A stretch of DNA of 64,000 nucleotides, from positions 1 through 64,000 of the forward strand of contig NZ_BMYY01000010.1 in the NCBI RefSeq assembly GCF_014652515.1, given 5' to 3'. Below are positions 35,362 to 44,777 of this stretch, one piece after another. Both the position numbers and the translations under genes were made by a program. Every line of letters starts with the position of its first letter. Within the stretch, counting starts at the first letter, position 1. Origin of the DNA: Bacterioplanes sanyensis. Its GTDB lineage: Bacteria; Pseudomonadota; Gammaproteobacteria; Pseudomonadales; Oceanobacteraceae. The notes below the pieces were generated by a model. The model was not told the DNA's origin and did no database searches. It saw only the letters and a list, made by a program, of their open reading frames with translations.

Positions 35362-36566
35362 AACGACAACACCTGATGCAGTTTGCTGAGTCGATGCAAC
35401 CTCAGTTGCCAGTGGTCACTGCGCAGCTGCTGCCAGCCTTGAGCGTAATTGGCCATGGGCAAATCGAAGCTGGCCGCAGCGTACACTATGTCCAAATGAC
35501 CGCCACACGGCGGCAGCTGGATACTGTGTTGGTCGCTGCGAATGGTCACGACAATCGGTGGCTCCTGACGCTCGGCCACTGCCGTGGCAATCAACTCACT
35601 GTAGTCTTGCAAGCCATCGGCCTGCACTTCCGCCAGCTGCCACAGGGCATCACCGATGTCTGCCGCCCCGGGGTCAATGCTCAGCTGTGTGCGCTCGCTG
35701 CCACCCACCACCACGCTGGCGCTTAACTGCTGCTGGCGTGCGTATTCCAAGATGGATGCCGCTATTTGCACGGCAAACTCAAAGGTATTCTCCACCTCAT
35801 CGCCCACTTGGTTGGCTGCGTTGGCATCGACCACCACCAGCCAGGACGGCTGATCGAAGCTATGGAACTCGCGCACCACCAGCTGCTGCTGCCGCGCCGA
35901 AGCGCTCCAGTGCACATGCTTCATCGAATCGCCGTCGCGGTAAGGGCGAATGCCGGCAAACTCACTGTGCGCTCCGCGACTCATCAATGAATCCGCCCCC
36001 GCCATCAAGGGGTTATCCGCACACGGCTGAGGCAGCGTGCGAATGGCATGAACCTTGGGCTGCACTCGCACCTGACACGCCGGGCTGAGCAATTGCACCC
36101 GCCGCTGCACAAAGCCAAATGGCCAAGCGCAGCTAACCGTGGGTGCCGGCAAGGTATAAATGCCCCGCGCCGGGCTGGCGTAACTTAACCGCAACGCCCC
36201 CGCTTGCAAGCGCGGAATAAAGTGCTGCTGGCGCTGGCCTGGCAGGGTTTCTTCGATACTGACAAAAAACAGCGTTTGGCGCGGCTGACAGTGGTATTGC
36301 AGCACCAGCTCGCCACCGCTGTTGGCTTCCCCCCATTGCTGGCGCTGTAGTTGCAAACCGCGCAGTGCCCACCAGGGCAAAATCCAGCTGATGGCGATCA
36401 ACGCCAACATGAGTGCCAGCCCGCCATACAGCAGTGCAATGCCACGATTCCAAGCCATCAAAAAACACGCCAGTGACATCAGCCACAAAAAGCGATGGGC
36501 GTTTAGGTAGCGTCCGAGCCAATCGAGCACGGGCCGCAGCTGGGCTTCGAGGTTGCCTTGGCTCAT
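35358..36566 (-). CDS. DUF58 protein (vWA-like)
   Basis: 402 residues with two N-terminal transmembrane helices (about 20-65) and a DUF58 core: GAHSEFAGIRPYRDGDSMKHVHWSASARQQQLVVREF is split over residues 210-250. A degenerate von Willebrand A-like fold follows (WLVVVDANAAN). It overlaps moxR upstream and the transglutaminase gene downstream by 4 bp each. The conserved triad suggests a MoxR-chaperoned periplasmic assembly; the target is unknown. Confidence 0.9.
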   Translation of the reverse strand: MSQGNLEAQLRPVLDWLGRYLNAHRFLWLMSLACFLMAWNRGIALLYGGLALMLALIAISWILPWWALRGLQLQRQQWGEANSGGELVLQYHCQPRQTLFFVSIEETLPGQRQQHFIPRLQAGALRLSYASPARGIYTLPAPTVSCAWPFGFVQRRVQLLSPACQVRVQPKVHAIRTLPQPCADNPLMAGADSLMSRGAHSEFAGIRPYRDGDSMKHVHWSASARQQQLVVREFHSFDQPSWLVVVDANAANQVGDEVENTFEFAVQIAASILEYARQQQLSASVVVGGSERTQLSIDPGAADIGDALWQLAEVQADGLQDYSELIATAVAERQEPPIVVTIRSDQHSIQLPPCGGHLDIVYAAASFDLPMANYAQGWQQLRSDHWQLRLHRLSKLHQVLSL

Positions 36567-37597
36567 GCCGAATGATCGGTGTTGTTATAAGCGTCGCTAT
36601 CAGGCTGGGCAGCAGGCTTGTCATCACTGGCGTAATCCGGCACCGCGACGCTGCTGAGCAGCTGCTGCCAAAATTCCTGACGCCCCTCAATGCGTTGCAA
36701 CGCGGCATCACGAAATAGAATGCGATGGGCCAAGATGGGCTCTAACAATGGCTTAATGACATCCGGCGTCACCGCCTTGCGCCCGGATATCAAGGCCAGT
36801 GCTCGGCTGGCTTGCATCAACGCCAGCGAACCGCGCGGGCTGGCCCCCAGTTTTACCCCAGGCTGCTCGCGCGTCGCCCGCACCAGCTGGCTGATATAAC
36901 GCGCCATGGGCTCTGCCAAGGTGACCTTGTCGACTTGTGCCTGCAGCGCCAGCAAGGTCGTTTCGTTCAGCAGCGGCTTCAAAGCATCGAGTGGGTGGCC
37001 CTGCTGTTGCGCCATCATCATCGCCACCTCTTGCTCCTCATTGGGGTAGCCCAGGCTCAAACGCATAAAAAAGCGGTCCAACTGCGCTTCTGGCAATGGA
37101 AAGGTACCGCTGAACTCCACTGGGTTTTGTGTCGCCATCACCATAAAGGGGTTCGGCAGCTGATAGGTTTTGCGATCAGCACTGACCGTGCCCTCGGCCA
37201 TGGCTTCCAGCAGCGCTGCTTGGGTACGTGGTGTGGCACGGTTGATTTCATCCGCCAGCACCAGGTTGCTGAACACCGGACCCGGCATAAAGTGAAACTG
37301 ATGCTCCTCGCTGTTGTAGACGCTGATACCCGTGATATCGGAAGGCATTAAGTCCGGCGTGCATTGGATGCGCTTCATACGCAGCGCCAAGGCTTTCGAC
37401 AGCGCTTTGGCCAAGGTGGTTTTGCCCAACCCAGGTGCATCTTCTAGCAGCAAATGGCCACGGCACAATAAGCACACCACCACCAAACGCAGGGTCTCAG
37501 GCTGAGCCTGCACCACACTCGCCAGGGCGGTTTGCAATTGGCTGGTCATCGCCTGGATTTTGCTCGTCGCCGGTTGGCTGGCAGCGGCTGGGGACAT
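36563..37597 (-). CDS. MoxR-family AAA+ ATPase
   Basis: 344 residues from ATG 37597, preceded by GAGGAA. Walker A is DAPGLGKTTLAK, Walker B LVLADEINR, sensor 1 ATQNPVEFSGTFPLPEAQLDRF, and a C-terminal lid follows (VKLGASPRGSLALMQASRALAL). MoxR proteins are chaperone-like ATPases often encoded with vWA/DUF58 proteins. The upstream in-frame codons to 37654 lack a ribosome binding site. It is divergent from the ArsR-type regulator. Confidence 0.93.
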   Translation of the reverse strand: MSPAAASQPATSKIQAMTSQLQTALASVVQAQPETLRLVVVCLLCRGHLLLEDAPGLGKTTLAKALSKALALRMKRIQCTPDLMPSDITGISVYNSEEHQFHFMPGPVFSNLVLADEINRATPRTQAALLEAMAEGTVSADRKTYQLPNPFMVMATQNPVEFSGTFPLPEAQLDRFFMRLSLGYPNEEQEVAMMMAQQQGHPLDALKPLLNETTLLALQAQVDKVTLAEPMARYISQLVRATREQPGVKLGASPRGSLALMQASRALALISGRKAVTPDVIKPLLEPILAHRILFRDAALQRIEGRQEFWQQLLSSVAVPDYASDDKPAAQPDSDAYNNTDHSA

Positions 37598-37698
37598 GAG
37601 TTTTTCCTCGGTTTGCAGCAGGGCAGTTGAGTATGCCGACTTAGTGCCCAGCACCCAAGTCGTTGGCTCAGCGATGCCTGCAGGCTGTGAACCAAACC

Positions 37699-37724
37699 TC
37701 TATATCAAAAAAAATTGATATAGA
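37699..37724. promoter_or_regulatory. 26-bp palindromic operator for the ArsR-type regulator
   Basis: TCTATATCAA (37699-37708) and TTGATATAGA (37715-37724) are exact complements around six A residues. The right arm contains the -35 box of the adjacent promoter, so a bound dimer would block RNA polymerase. Autoregulation by the downstream ArsR-methyltransferase protein is the simplest reading; ArsR-family SahR regulators of the S-adenosylhomocysteine cycle provide a precedent. Confidence 0.7.
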
Positions 37725-37743
37725 TTAAAAAGCCGCCTACACT
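37715..37743 (+). promoter_or_regulatory. Promoter of the ArsR–metK–ahcY–metF group
   Basis: -35 TTGATA (37715-37720), 17-bp spacer, -10 TACACT (37738-37743). Transcription would start at about 37750, at or one base before the ATG at 37751. No ribosome binding site is visible before that ATG, so the mRNA may be leaderless. Confidence 0.55.
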
Positions 37744-37750
37744 GCGGCCT

Positions 37751-38755
37751 ATGAATGTCGAGTCACACACCCACCAACTGAACCACCAACGCCTAGCGCA
37801 AGCTCAAAAGGCGGCAGGTGATGCTTTGCGTTTGAGTATTCTCAAACTGCTAGGTCGTGGCTCGTTTGGTGTGCTGGAACTCAGCCAAGTGTTTGACGTC
37901 AAGCAATCCGGTATGAGTCATCACCTTAAAGTGTTGGCGCAAGCTGGTTTGGTCAGCACCCAGCGCGAAGGCACCAGTATTTTTTATCGTCGGCCGCTGC
38001 TCAGCGGCGATGACGACTGGAGTCACTGGCTACGGGCGACCTTTGCCGCCATCGATGCCAGCGATGCCCTGCTAGAGCCACAGCTGCAGCAAAACTTGGC
38101 GCAGGTACTGGCCGAGCGCGCACGTGCCTGTGCCGATTTTTTCGCCCGCAACGCCGATGCCTTTAAGCAACAGCAAGATTTAATCGCGTCTTACGATCAG
38201 TACGGCGAAGCGCTGGAGCATTTGCTCGCTGGTTATCAGGGACAGAGCCGCTACGCTCTGGAAGTCGGCCCCGGCGAAGGTGCATTTTTACCGGCTCTGG
38301 CACGGCGTTTTAAGCAGGTCACCGCGGTGGATATTTCGCCGCAAATGCTGGCCCAAGCCCAAGCAACGATCGGGCGGCAGCAGTTAAGCAACGTGCACTG
38401 TGAGCTGGGCGATACGAGCCTGCTGCTAGAGCAGCAGCATGTCGCCGTTGATTTTGCCGTCGCCAATATGGTGCTGCACCATGTGCCGGCACCGCAGGCG
38501 ATTTTTGCCGATGTGTTTGAGCTATTGGCACCGGGCGGCGTGTTATTGATTACCGATTTATGTCGCCATGAGCAAAGTTGGGCCAAAGAGTCCTGCGGTG
38601 ATTTATGGCTCGGCTTTGAGCCGCAAGATTTAACCGACTGGGCGCAAGCGGCGGGCTTTGCCGCCGGCGCCAGTCAATTTTTGGGACTGCGAAACGGCTT
38701 CCAAATCCAGTTCCGTCTGTTTTATCGCCCCGCGCCCAGCGCGGACCGACATTAG
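37751..38755 (+). CDS. ArsR-family regulator fused to a SAM-dependent methyltransferase domain
   Basis: 334 residues. The N-terminal winged helix (about 15-85) has [20 protein letters not shown] and a recognition helix [23 protein letters not shown]. The C-terminal class I methyltransferase domain (about 150-320) has motif [17 protein letters not shown] and [16 protein letters not shown]. No metal-binding Cys motif of ArsR/SmtB is present. The domain pair directly upstream of metK, ahcY and metF (10 bp before metK) suggests the methyltransferase fold senses SAM or SAH. No reaction can be assigned. Confidence 0.88.
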   Translation: MNVESHTHQLNHQRLAQAQKAAGDALRLSILKLLGRGSFGVLELSQVFDVKQSGMSHHLKVLAQAGLVSTQREGTSIFYRRPLLSGDDDWSHWLRATFAAIDASDALLEPQLQQNLAQVLAERARACADFFARNADAFKQQQDLIASYDQYGEALEHLLAGYQGQSRYALEVGPGEGAFLPALARRFKQVTAVDISPQMLAQAQATIGRQQLSNVHCELGDTSLLLEQQHVAVDFAVANMVLHHVPAPQAIFADVFELLAPGGVLLITDLCRHEQSWAKESCGDLWLGFEPQDLTDWAQAAGFAAGASQFLGLRNGFQIQFRLFYRPAPSADRH

Positions 38756-38765
38756 AGAGGACGCT

Positions 38766-39977
38766 ATGAGCGAATATTCCATCTTCACTTCTGAGTCTGT
38801 GTCTGAAGGCCATCCAGACAAAGTTGCCGACCAGATTTCTGACGCCGTACTCGATGCCATCATCGCTCGTGACCCTTACGCGCGTGTGGCGGTAGAGACG
38901 CTGGTAAAAACCGGCATGGCCGTGGTCGCGGGTGAAGTTACCACCTCGTGCTACGTCGACCTGGAAGACATTGTGCGCGACGTCATCACTGGCATCGGCT
39001 ATGACAGCTCCAATGTCGGCTTTGATGGCGCCACCTGCGCGGTGCTGAACGGCATTGGCAAACAGTCGGTGGACATCAACCAAGGTGTTGACCGCGCTAA
39101 GCCCGAAGACCAAGGTGCCGGGGACCAAGGCCTGATGTTTGGCTACGCCACCAACGAAACGCCAAACCTGATGCCTGCGCCTGTGTATTACGCGCACCGT
39201 TTGGTGCAGCGTCAATCTGAGCTGCGCCGCAACGGCATGCTGCCGTGGCTGCGTCCGGATGCAAAATCTCAGGTCACCATCAACTACGAGGGTGGCACGC
39301 CCAAAGTCGATGCCGTAGTGCTGTCGACCCAGCATGATCCGTCCATCGACCAGGCTGACCTGCGCGAAGCCGTGCTGGAAAACATCATCAAACCTGTGTT
39401 GCCAGCTGAGTGGCTGACGGAAGATACCCTGTATCACATCAACCCAACGGGTAACTTTGTGATTGGTGGCCCAGTGGGTGATGCCGGCCTCACCGGTCGT
39501 AAGATCATCGTCGACACCTACGGCGGCATGGCGCGCCACGGTGGCGGAGCTTTCTCTGGCAAGGACCCTTCCAAAGTTGACCGCAGTGCCGCTTACATGG
39601 GCCGCTATGTGGCTAAAAACATCGTTGCCGCAGACCTAGCAGATCGCTGTGAAATCCAGGTGTCCTACGCCATCGGCGTGGCCGAGCCGACGTCAATTTC
39701 GATCAACACCTTTGGCACCGGCAAGATCAGCGACATCGAGTTGGCCAAGGTAGTGCGCGAAGTGTTCGACCTGCGCCCATACGCCATTCAAAACCAGCTG
39801 GAACTGCTCTACCCCATGTACCAACTGACCGCCGCTTACGGTCACTTTGGTCGCGAGCCGTTCGAGCACACTTATGAGTACGAGGAAAACGGCGAGCAGA
39901 AGAGCAAAACCTTCACCGCCTTTACCTGGGAAAAAACTGACAAAGTCGATGCATTAAAAGCAGCGGCCAACGTATAA
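38766..39977 (+). CDS. metK: S-adenosylmethionine synthetase
   Basis: Makes SAM from methionine and ATP. Signatures: [20 protein letters not shown] near the N-terminus, [12 protein letters not shown] near residue 117, and [19 protein letters not shown] near residue 258. The 403 residues begin [10 protein letters not shown] at ATG 38766, after GAGAGGA. The gene sits between the regulator and ahcY, so SAM formation and SAH removal are in one transcript. Confidence 0.97.
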   Translation: MSEYSIFTSESVSEGHPDKVADQISDAVLDAIIARDPYARVAVETLVKTGMAVVAGEVTTSCYVDLEDIVRDVITGIGYDSSNVGFDGATCAVLNGIGKQSVDINQGVDRAKPEDQGAGDQGLMFGYATNETPNLMPAPVYYAHRLVQRQSELRRNGMLPWLRPDAKSQVTINYEGGTPKVDAVVLSTQHDPSIDQADLREAVLENIIKPVLPAEWLTEDTLYHINPTGNFVIGGPVGDAGLTGRKIIVDTYGGMARHGGGAFSGKDPSKVDRSAAYMGRYVAKNIVAADLADRCEIQVSYAIGVAEPTSISINTFGTGKISDIELAKVVREVFDLRPYAIQNQLELLYPMYQLTAAYGHFGREPFEHTYEYEENGEQKSKTFTAFTWEKTDKVDALKAAANV

Positions 39978-39992
39978 GCAGAGGCAATAGTT

Positions 39993-41375
39993 ATGACTCA
40001 ATTTACCGATTATAAAGTCGCCGACATCAGCCTGGCCGACTGGGGCCGTAAAGAAATCGACATCGCCGAAGGTGAAATGCCAGCGCTGATGGCGCTGCGC
40101 CGCAAGTACAAAGACGAGCAGCCGCTGGCCGGCGCCAAGATCATGGGCTGCATTCACATGACCATTCAAACCGCCGTGTTGATCGAAACGCTGGTGGACC
40201 TGGGCGCCGAAGTGCGCTGGTCATCGTGCAACATCTTCTCTACCCAGGATCACGCTGCCGCTGCCATCGCAGCCGCAAACATTCCGGTATTCGCCTGGAA
40301 AGGTGAAACCGAAGAAGAGTTCCTGTGGTGCATTGAGCAAACCATTCGCGCAGAAAAAGACAGCGAGCAGGTTTGGGACGCCAACATCATTCTCGACGAT
40401 GGCGGCGATTTGACCGAGATGGTTCACACACGCTTCCCGCAAATGCTGGACGCCATTCACGGTATTTCCGAAGAAACCACCACCGGTGTGCATCGCCTGT
40501 TAGACATGCTCAACAAGGGTGAGCTGAAAGTACCGGCGATCAACGTCAATGACGCCGTGACCAAGTCGAAAAACGACAACAAGTACGGCTGCCGCCACTC
40601 GCTGAACGACGCCATCAAGCGCGCTACCGACCACTTGCTGAGCGGTAAAAAAGCGCTGGTGATTGGCTACGGCGACGTGGGTAAAGGCTCTGCCGCCTCC
40701 CTGCGCCAGGAGGGCATGATCGTCAAAGTGACCGAAGTGGATCCCATCTGTGCCATGCAGGCCTGTATGGATGGCTTTGAAGTTGTTTCCCCCTACAAAA
40801 ACGGCGTGAACACCGGCACTTTAGACGGCATCAACAAAGAGCTGTTGGGCAATACCGACTTGATCGTGACCACCACCGGCAACGTCAATGTGTGTGACAA
40901 AAACATGCTGCAAGCGCTGAAGAGCGGTGCCGTGGTGTGCAACATCGGTCACTTCGACAACGAGATCGACACCGCTTACATGCGTGAAAACTGGCAGTGG
41001 GATGAAATCAAACCACAAGTACACAAAGTGGTGCGCGACGCAGCCAGCAATGATCACCTGATCCTGTTGTCCGAAGGCCGCTTGGTCAACCTGGGCAACG
41101 CGACGGGTCACCCATCACGCATCATGGATGGCTCTTTTGCCAACCAGGTATTGGCACAAATGTATTTGTACGAGCACAAGTTCGCTGACCTGCCGGCCGA
41201 GAAAAAAGCCGAGAACGTCTATGTGAAAGTGCTACCGAAGAAGCTGGACGAAGAAGTAGCCAAGGACATGGTCGAGGGCTTTGGCGGTGTGATTACCCGC
41301 CTGACCCAAGAGCAAGCGGACTACATCGCCGTTAACGTTGATGGCCCTTACAAGCCAGACGCTTACAAATACTAA
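39993..41375 (+). CDS. ahcY: S-adenosylhomocysteine hydrolase
   Basis: NAD-dependent hydrolysis of SAH to adenosine and homocysteine. It has the substrate domain ([30 protein letters not shown] in two parts), the NAD-binding [14 protein letters not shown] near residue 226, and the C-terminal [13 protein letters not shown] tail. The length is 460 residues. Only 15 bp separate it from metK, so there is no room for the SAH riboswitch known before ahcY in many pseudomonads. Confidence 0.97.
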   Translation: MTQFTDYKVADISLADWGRKEIDIAEGEMPALMALRRKYKDEQPLAGAKIMGCIHMTIQTAVLIETLVDLGAEVRWSSCNIFSTQDHAAAAIAAANIPVFAWKGETEEEFLWCIEQTIRAEKDSEQVWDANIILDDGGDLTEMVHTRFPQMLDAIHGISEETTTGVHRLLDMLNKGELKVPAINVNDAVTKSKNDNKYGCRHSLNDAIKRATDHLLSGKKALVIGYGDVGKGSAASLRQEGMIVKVTEVDPICAMQACMDGFEVVSPYKNGVNTGTLDGINKELLGNTDLIVTTTGNVNVCDKNMLQALKSGAVVCNIGHFDNEIDTAYMRENWQWDEIKPQVHKVVRDAASNDHLILLSEGRLVNLGNATGHPSRIMDGSFANQVLAQMYLYEHKFADLPAEKKAENVYVKVLPKKLDEEVAKDMVEGFGGVITRLTQEQADYIAVNVDGPYKPDAYKY

Positions 41376-41383
41376 CCCGCTCA

Positions 41384-41416
41384 AGCAGTCGGCCCCTTGG
41401 GCAGAGGCCGACTGCT
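41384..41416 (+). other. 11-bp perfect hairpin between ahcY and metF
   Basis: AGCAGTCGGCC (41384-41394) and GGCCGACTGCT (41406-41416) are exact complements with an 11-nt loop. No U-run follows, so it is not an intrinsic terminator. It ends 22 nt before the metF start and may act as an mRNA processing or stability element that sets ahcY above metF. Confidence 0.6.
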
Positions 41417-41438
41417 GACACCGACGTGGCCAATATTT

Positions 41439-42263
41439 ATGACTACCCTGAGTTTCGAGTTCTTCCCTACCAAGACCGACGAAGGCACACAAAAGCTGTT
41501 GCGCGTGCGTGATGAACTGGCGCAGCACAACCCAGAATTTTTTTCTGTCACCTACGGTGCTGGCGGCTCTACCCGAGACCGCACCTATGCCATCGTTAAA
41601 GCGATCCAAGACAGCGGCATCAGCGCAGCACCGCATATGTCGTGCGTTGGTGACAGCAAAGACGACCTACGCCAACTGCTACACGACTATCAGGCGTTAG
41701 GTATCAATCGCATCGTCGCCTTGCGCGGTGATTTACCCTCCGGCGCGGGCCTGGCGAGCAGCGAACTGCGCTACGCCAATGAGCTGGTGGAGTTTATTCG
41801 CGAGGAAACCGGCGACCACTTTACCTTGGAAGTCGCGGCCTACCCGGAAATGCATCCGCAAGCCAATAACTTTGAAAGCGACCTCAACAACTTTGTAAAC
41901 AAGGTCAAAGCCGGCGCCGACAGTGCCATCACCCAGTACTTCTTTAACGCGGATAGCTACTTTCATTTTGTTGAACGGGCACAGGCCAAGGGCGTAGACA
42001 TTCCCATCATCCCGGGTATCATGCCGATCACCAATTACAGCAAGCTGGCCCGCTTTAGCGACGCTTGCGGCGCAGAAATTCCGCGCTGGATTCGCAAACA
42101 GCTGGAAGCCTATGGCGACGACATCGACAGCATTCGCCAGTTTGGCCAACAGGTCGTGACTGAGCTGTGTCAGCGCTTACTGGATGGCGGCGCTCCCGGT
42201 ATTCACTTTTATACCTTGAACCAGGCAGAACCTTGCTTGGCGGTATGGCGGGAGTTGCGCTAG
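41439..42263 (+). CDS. metF: 5,10-methylenetetrahydrofolate reductase
   Basis: FAD enzyme producing 5-methyl-THF for homocysteine remethylation. The barrel starts with SFEFFPTKTDEGTQ (the catalytic Glu region), then FSVTYGAGGSTRDRT, ALRGDLP, and PGIMPITNYSKLARF. The 274 residues start at ATG 41439; the ribosome binding site is weak. It completes a methionine-cycle group with metK and ahcY; no methionine synthase gene is in the window. Confidence 0.95.
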   Translation: MTTLSFEFFPTKTDEGTQKLLRVRDELAQHNPEFFSVTYGAGGSTRDRTYAIVKAIQDSGISAAPHMSCVGDSKDDLRQLLHDYQALGINRIVALRGDLPSGAGLASSELRYANELVEFIREETGDHFTLEVAAYPEMHPQANNFESDLNNFVNKVKAGADSAITQYFFNADSYFHFVERAQAKGVDIPIIPGIMPITNYSKLARFSDACGAEIPRWIRKQLEAYGDDIDSIRQFGQQVVTELCQRLLDGGAPGIHFYTLNQAEPCLAVWRELR

Positions 42264-42323
42264 AACTCGGTGGCGATGTCCTCAGCTGGCAGGCCATCGC
42301 CCATACCGCACAGGCAGGTTGTC

Positions 42324-43565
42324 GTGACATTACCCATACCGAATTTCAAACACCTGCCTTCCCTCATTACCGCTCTGCTGCTCACAGGGATGGTGGTATT
42401 AGGTCTGCATTACCATCTCACCAAGTCTCTGGTTCACATTGCCGGCCTGTTGGCCTTGCTGGTGCTCTCCGGCGAGCTACTGCGGCATAAATCACTGCCA
42501 ACACTGGCCACAGATCGACGCCACTTTGCCTTGGCATTATTCGCCGCCAGCCTGATGGTGTTTGCTAGCGCCGGAGGCGGTGTTGAAAAGGTAACCGACC
42601 GACTGTTCGATAGCTACGCCATTCCAGCATTATGCTTGGCACTGGCCGCAGCGACCATGAGGCCAGCGCCATTGCGCTGGTTAGAGTGGGGGTTACCCAT
42701 CGCGCTACTGTTAATGGCGCTGCCGGGGGTGATCGACTTCATTCAGCACAGTTCGCTCACCTATCGCACCGATGGCAACCTCAATATGCCACTGATTTAC
42801 GCCACCTGCCTCGCCATGATGCTGGTGGCGACCTGCGCCAGCCTCGCTCTGAGCCGGCAACGACGACAGTTGCTGTTTTTACTATTGAACATCAGTGCTT
42901 TATTGCTCGGCGGAGCGGCACTGGTGATGACCGGCGGGCGCGGCCCAATGCTGGCACTGGCAGTGACCTTGCTGGTTTTTTTCATCATTTTGGGGCTGCG
43001 CTTTCTACGTTGGCGTACCGCGCTAGGCATTGGCTTGGCCATTTCGGCTTTGGCTTTGGTAGCGGTCAGCCAAAGCCAACTGCCCCATCGCTTTAGCTTG
43101 GCCTATGAAGAAGTTAACCGCGGCAATATGGCGTACTCCTCCAGCGGTCTGCGCTTATTGATGTGGCAGGGCGCCATTGAAATCGTGCAACAGCAACCGC
43201 TGACCGGAGTCGGCATTGGCCAGCACAGCACGTTTTTACAGCAGACGGGAGATGATGGCGAGCCCATCATTCACCCACGAGCGACGGTGTTTGATCACCT
43301 GCACAACGATACCCTCAACGCCCTAGCTTGGTTTGGTATTCCACGAGCTGTGCTGTACTTGCTGCCGCTGTGGCTGCCACTGTTTTTGTTCGCACGGCGC
43401 TTACGTCACCACAGAGACAGTCGCGCTTTGATCGGGTTGTTGGTCGGTATTTGCTTTTTACTCTCCGGCTTGACCAATGCGCCGTCGGTGCGTGCTGCGT
43501 CGATTAGCCTGTATTGGCTCACCGTATTATTGTGTTTACCAAGCCAGCGCAAAGCGCCAATATAA
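42324..43565 (+). CDS. O-antigen ligase/polymerase-type membrane protein (WaaL/Wzy_C)
   Basis: About 413 residues with roughly ten transmembrane helices. The Wzy_C/WaaL signature region is MTGGRGPMLALAVTLLVFF, then TGVGIGQHSTFLQQ and DHLHNDTLNALAWFGI, the His-containing periplasmic loop of ligases. I start at GTG 42324, after AGGCAGG; an upstream in-frame ATG at 42270 lacks a ribosome binding site. Ligase versus polymerase activity cannot be told from sequence. It opens the surface-glycan region. Confidence 0.82.
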   Translation: MTLPIPNFKHLPSLITALLLTGMVVLGLHYHLTKSLVHIAGLLALLVLSGELLRHKSLPTLATDRRHFALALFAASLMVFASAGGGVEKVTDRLFDSYAIPALCLALAAATMRPAPLRWLEWGLPIALLLMALPGVIDFIQHSSLTYRTDGNLNMPLIYATCLAMMLVATCASLALSRQRRQLLFLLLNISALLLGGAALVMTGGRGPMLALAVTLLVFFIILGLRFLRWRTALGIGLAISALALVAVSQSQLPHRFSLAYEEVNRGNMAYSSSGLRLLMWQGAIEIVQQQPLTGVGIGQHSTFLQQTGDDGEPIIHPRATVFDHLHNDTLNALAWFGIPRAVLYLLPLWLPLFLFARRLRHHRDSRALIGLLVGICFLLSGLTNAPSVRAASISLYWLTVLLCLPSQRKAPI

Positions 43566-43673
43566 CCGCCGCTGCAACGGATTATTCCAGCCCGCTCCCG
43601 CGGTCACTGAACGGTTTAATGCGCGCATGGTTCACAGTACTATGGCGCCGTTAACTCCACTGCCGGTTTTGTC

Positions 43674-44777
43674 ATGGCTCATCAGCTTTTTCTTGCCTCC
43701 ACTCCACTGCACCTGCTGAACTCAGTAGCCATAGCCAGTCGCTCTGCGGATATAAACGCCGATCTATGGCTGATTGATCAACCCGTTGTGGCAGACAACC
43801 CCTACCACCAGTTGCTTAATCATTGGCAAGGTTCGCCGTTTAACCAGATACATATCAGTGGCGGACAACACGGCAGCCAACGCGCCAAGCTCAACAGTCG
43901 CCGCCAGACCTTTGCTCGTTTGCAGCAATGGGTCGAGCAGTATCGCCCCGCCACCATTTTTACCGGCAATGACCGCCGCATTGAGTTTCAGTATGCCATG
44001 CATTGTGCCCAGCAAACTGGGCGCTGTGCCAAAGGCGTCTACATGGATGAAGGCACCTTTACTTACGTTGGGCGCAAGGCCTCGGCCAGTTTCTCTGATC
44101 GCATCATCGACAGCGGGCTAAAGAAACTGATTTACGGCCGCTGGTGGCAAAGCCCCCCGACCATTGGCGGCTCCGCCTGGATTGACGAGATTTTTGTTGC
44201 CTTCCCACAGTTGGTGCATCCGCTGCTGCAGCAAAAACAGGCCGTGCCGTTGCAGCCGCTGTTTGAAGGCAATACCGTGGTGCAGGATTTTTGCCAGCAG
44301 CTATTAAACTTTTTTGCCGCCAATACGGCCGATGTTGGCGAACTGGACTGCATTCTGACTTTGCCGCATGAGTCCATCATTGAGCGCTTGCCCGGCTACC
44401 GGGACGCCATGCTACGCACCGTGCAAACACTGCAAGCAGCTGGCCTGCGCACCGGCATCAAATACCACCCTCGCAATAGCAACCCAGACATTCTCAACGC
44501 CGCTGAACGTGATGGGTTTGTACTACTACCACACAGAGTTCCGTTTGAGGCCTTACTGCCACTGCTGCCAGCCAACCCGCTGATCATCGGCGATGTCTCG
44601 TCGACGTTGATTAATAGTCGCTGGTTAAGGCCTGATGCCCGCTTGCTGTCGATCGCTAACCCCAACGTCGACAACTATGAAGCGTTTTGCCAGTTATTTG
44701 CCAAGCTGCAGGTGCAAGTCTGCAGCAGTGACGAACTGACTGACAATCTACAAGCTTTGCTGACATGCTCACTCTGA
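43674..44777 (+). CDS. Sialyltransferase-like glycosyltransferase (GT52/polysialyltransferase-type)
   Basis: 367 residues, no signal peptide. It shows the motif set of bacterial sialyltransferases of the GT38/GT52 type: D/E-D/E-G as MDEGT near residue 124, HP in KYHPRN near 265, and a Ser-Ser motif in DVSSTL near 309. The N-terminus LFLASTPLHLLNSVAIA also fits this group. The donor may be CMP-sialic acid or another sugar; no sialic-acid synthesis genes are in the window. The 3' end overlaps the next gene by 13 bp. No clear ribosome binding site precedes ATG 43674. Confidence 0.7.
   Translation: MAHQLFLASTPLHLLNSVAIASRSADINADLWLIDQPVVADNPYHQLLNHWQGSPFNQIHISGGQHGSQRAKLNSRRQTFARLQQWVEQYRPATIFTGNDRRIEFQYAMHCAQQTGRCAKGVYMDEGTFTYVGRKASASFSDRIIDSGLKKLIYGRWWQSPPTIGGSAWIDEIFVAFPQLVHPLLQQKQAVPLQPLFEGNTVVQDFCQQLLNFFAANTADVGELDCILTLPHESIIERLPGYRDAMLRTVQTLQAAGLRTGIKYHPRNSNPDILNAAERDGFVLLPHRVPFEALLPLLPANPLIIGDVSSTLINSRWLRPDARLLSIANPNVDNYEAFCQLFAKLQVQVCSSDELTDNLQALLTCSL

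Noticed and set aside
39978-39992. SAH or SAM riboswitch in front of ahcY
   Set aside because: Only 15 bp separate metK and ahcY. The metK upstream spacer is 10 bp, so no riboswitch fits.
42270-42323. Upstream ATG start for the O-antigen-ligase-type gene
   Set aside because: It nearly abuts metF and has no ribosome binding site; GTG 42324 follows AGGCAGG and gives a normal N-terminus.
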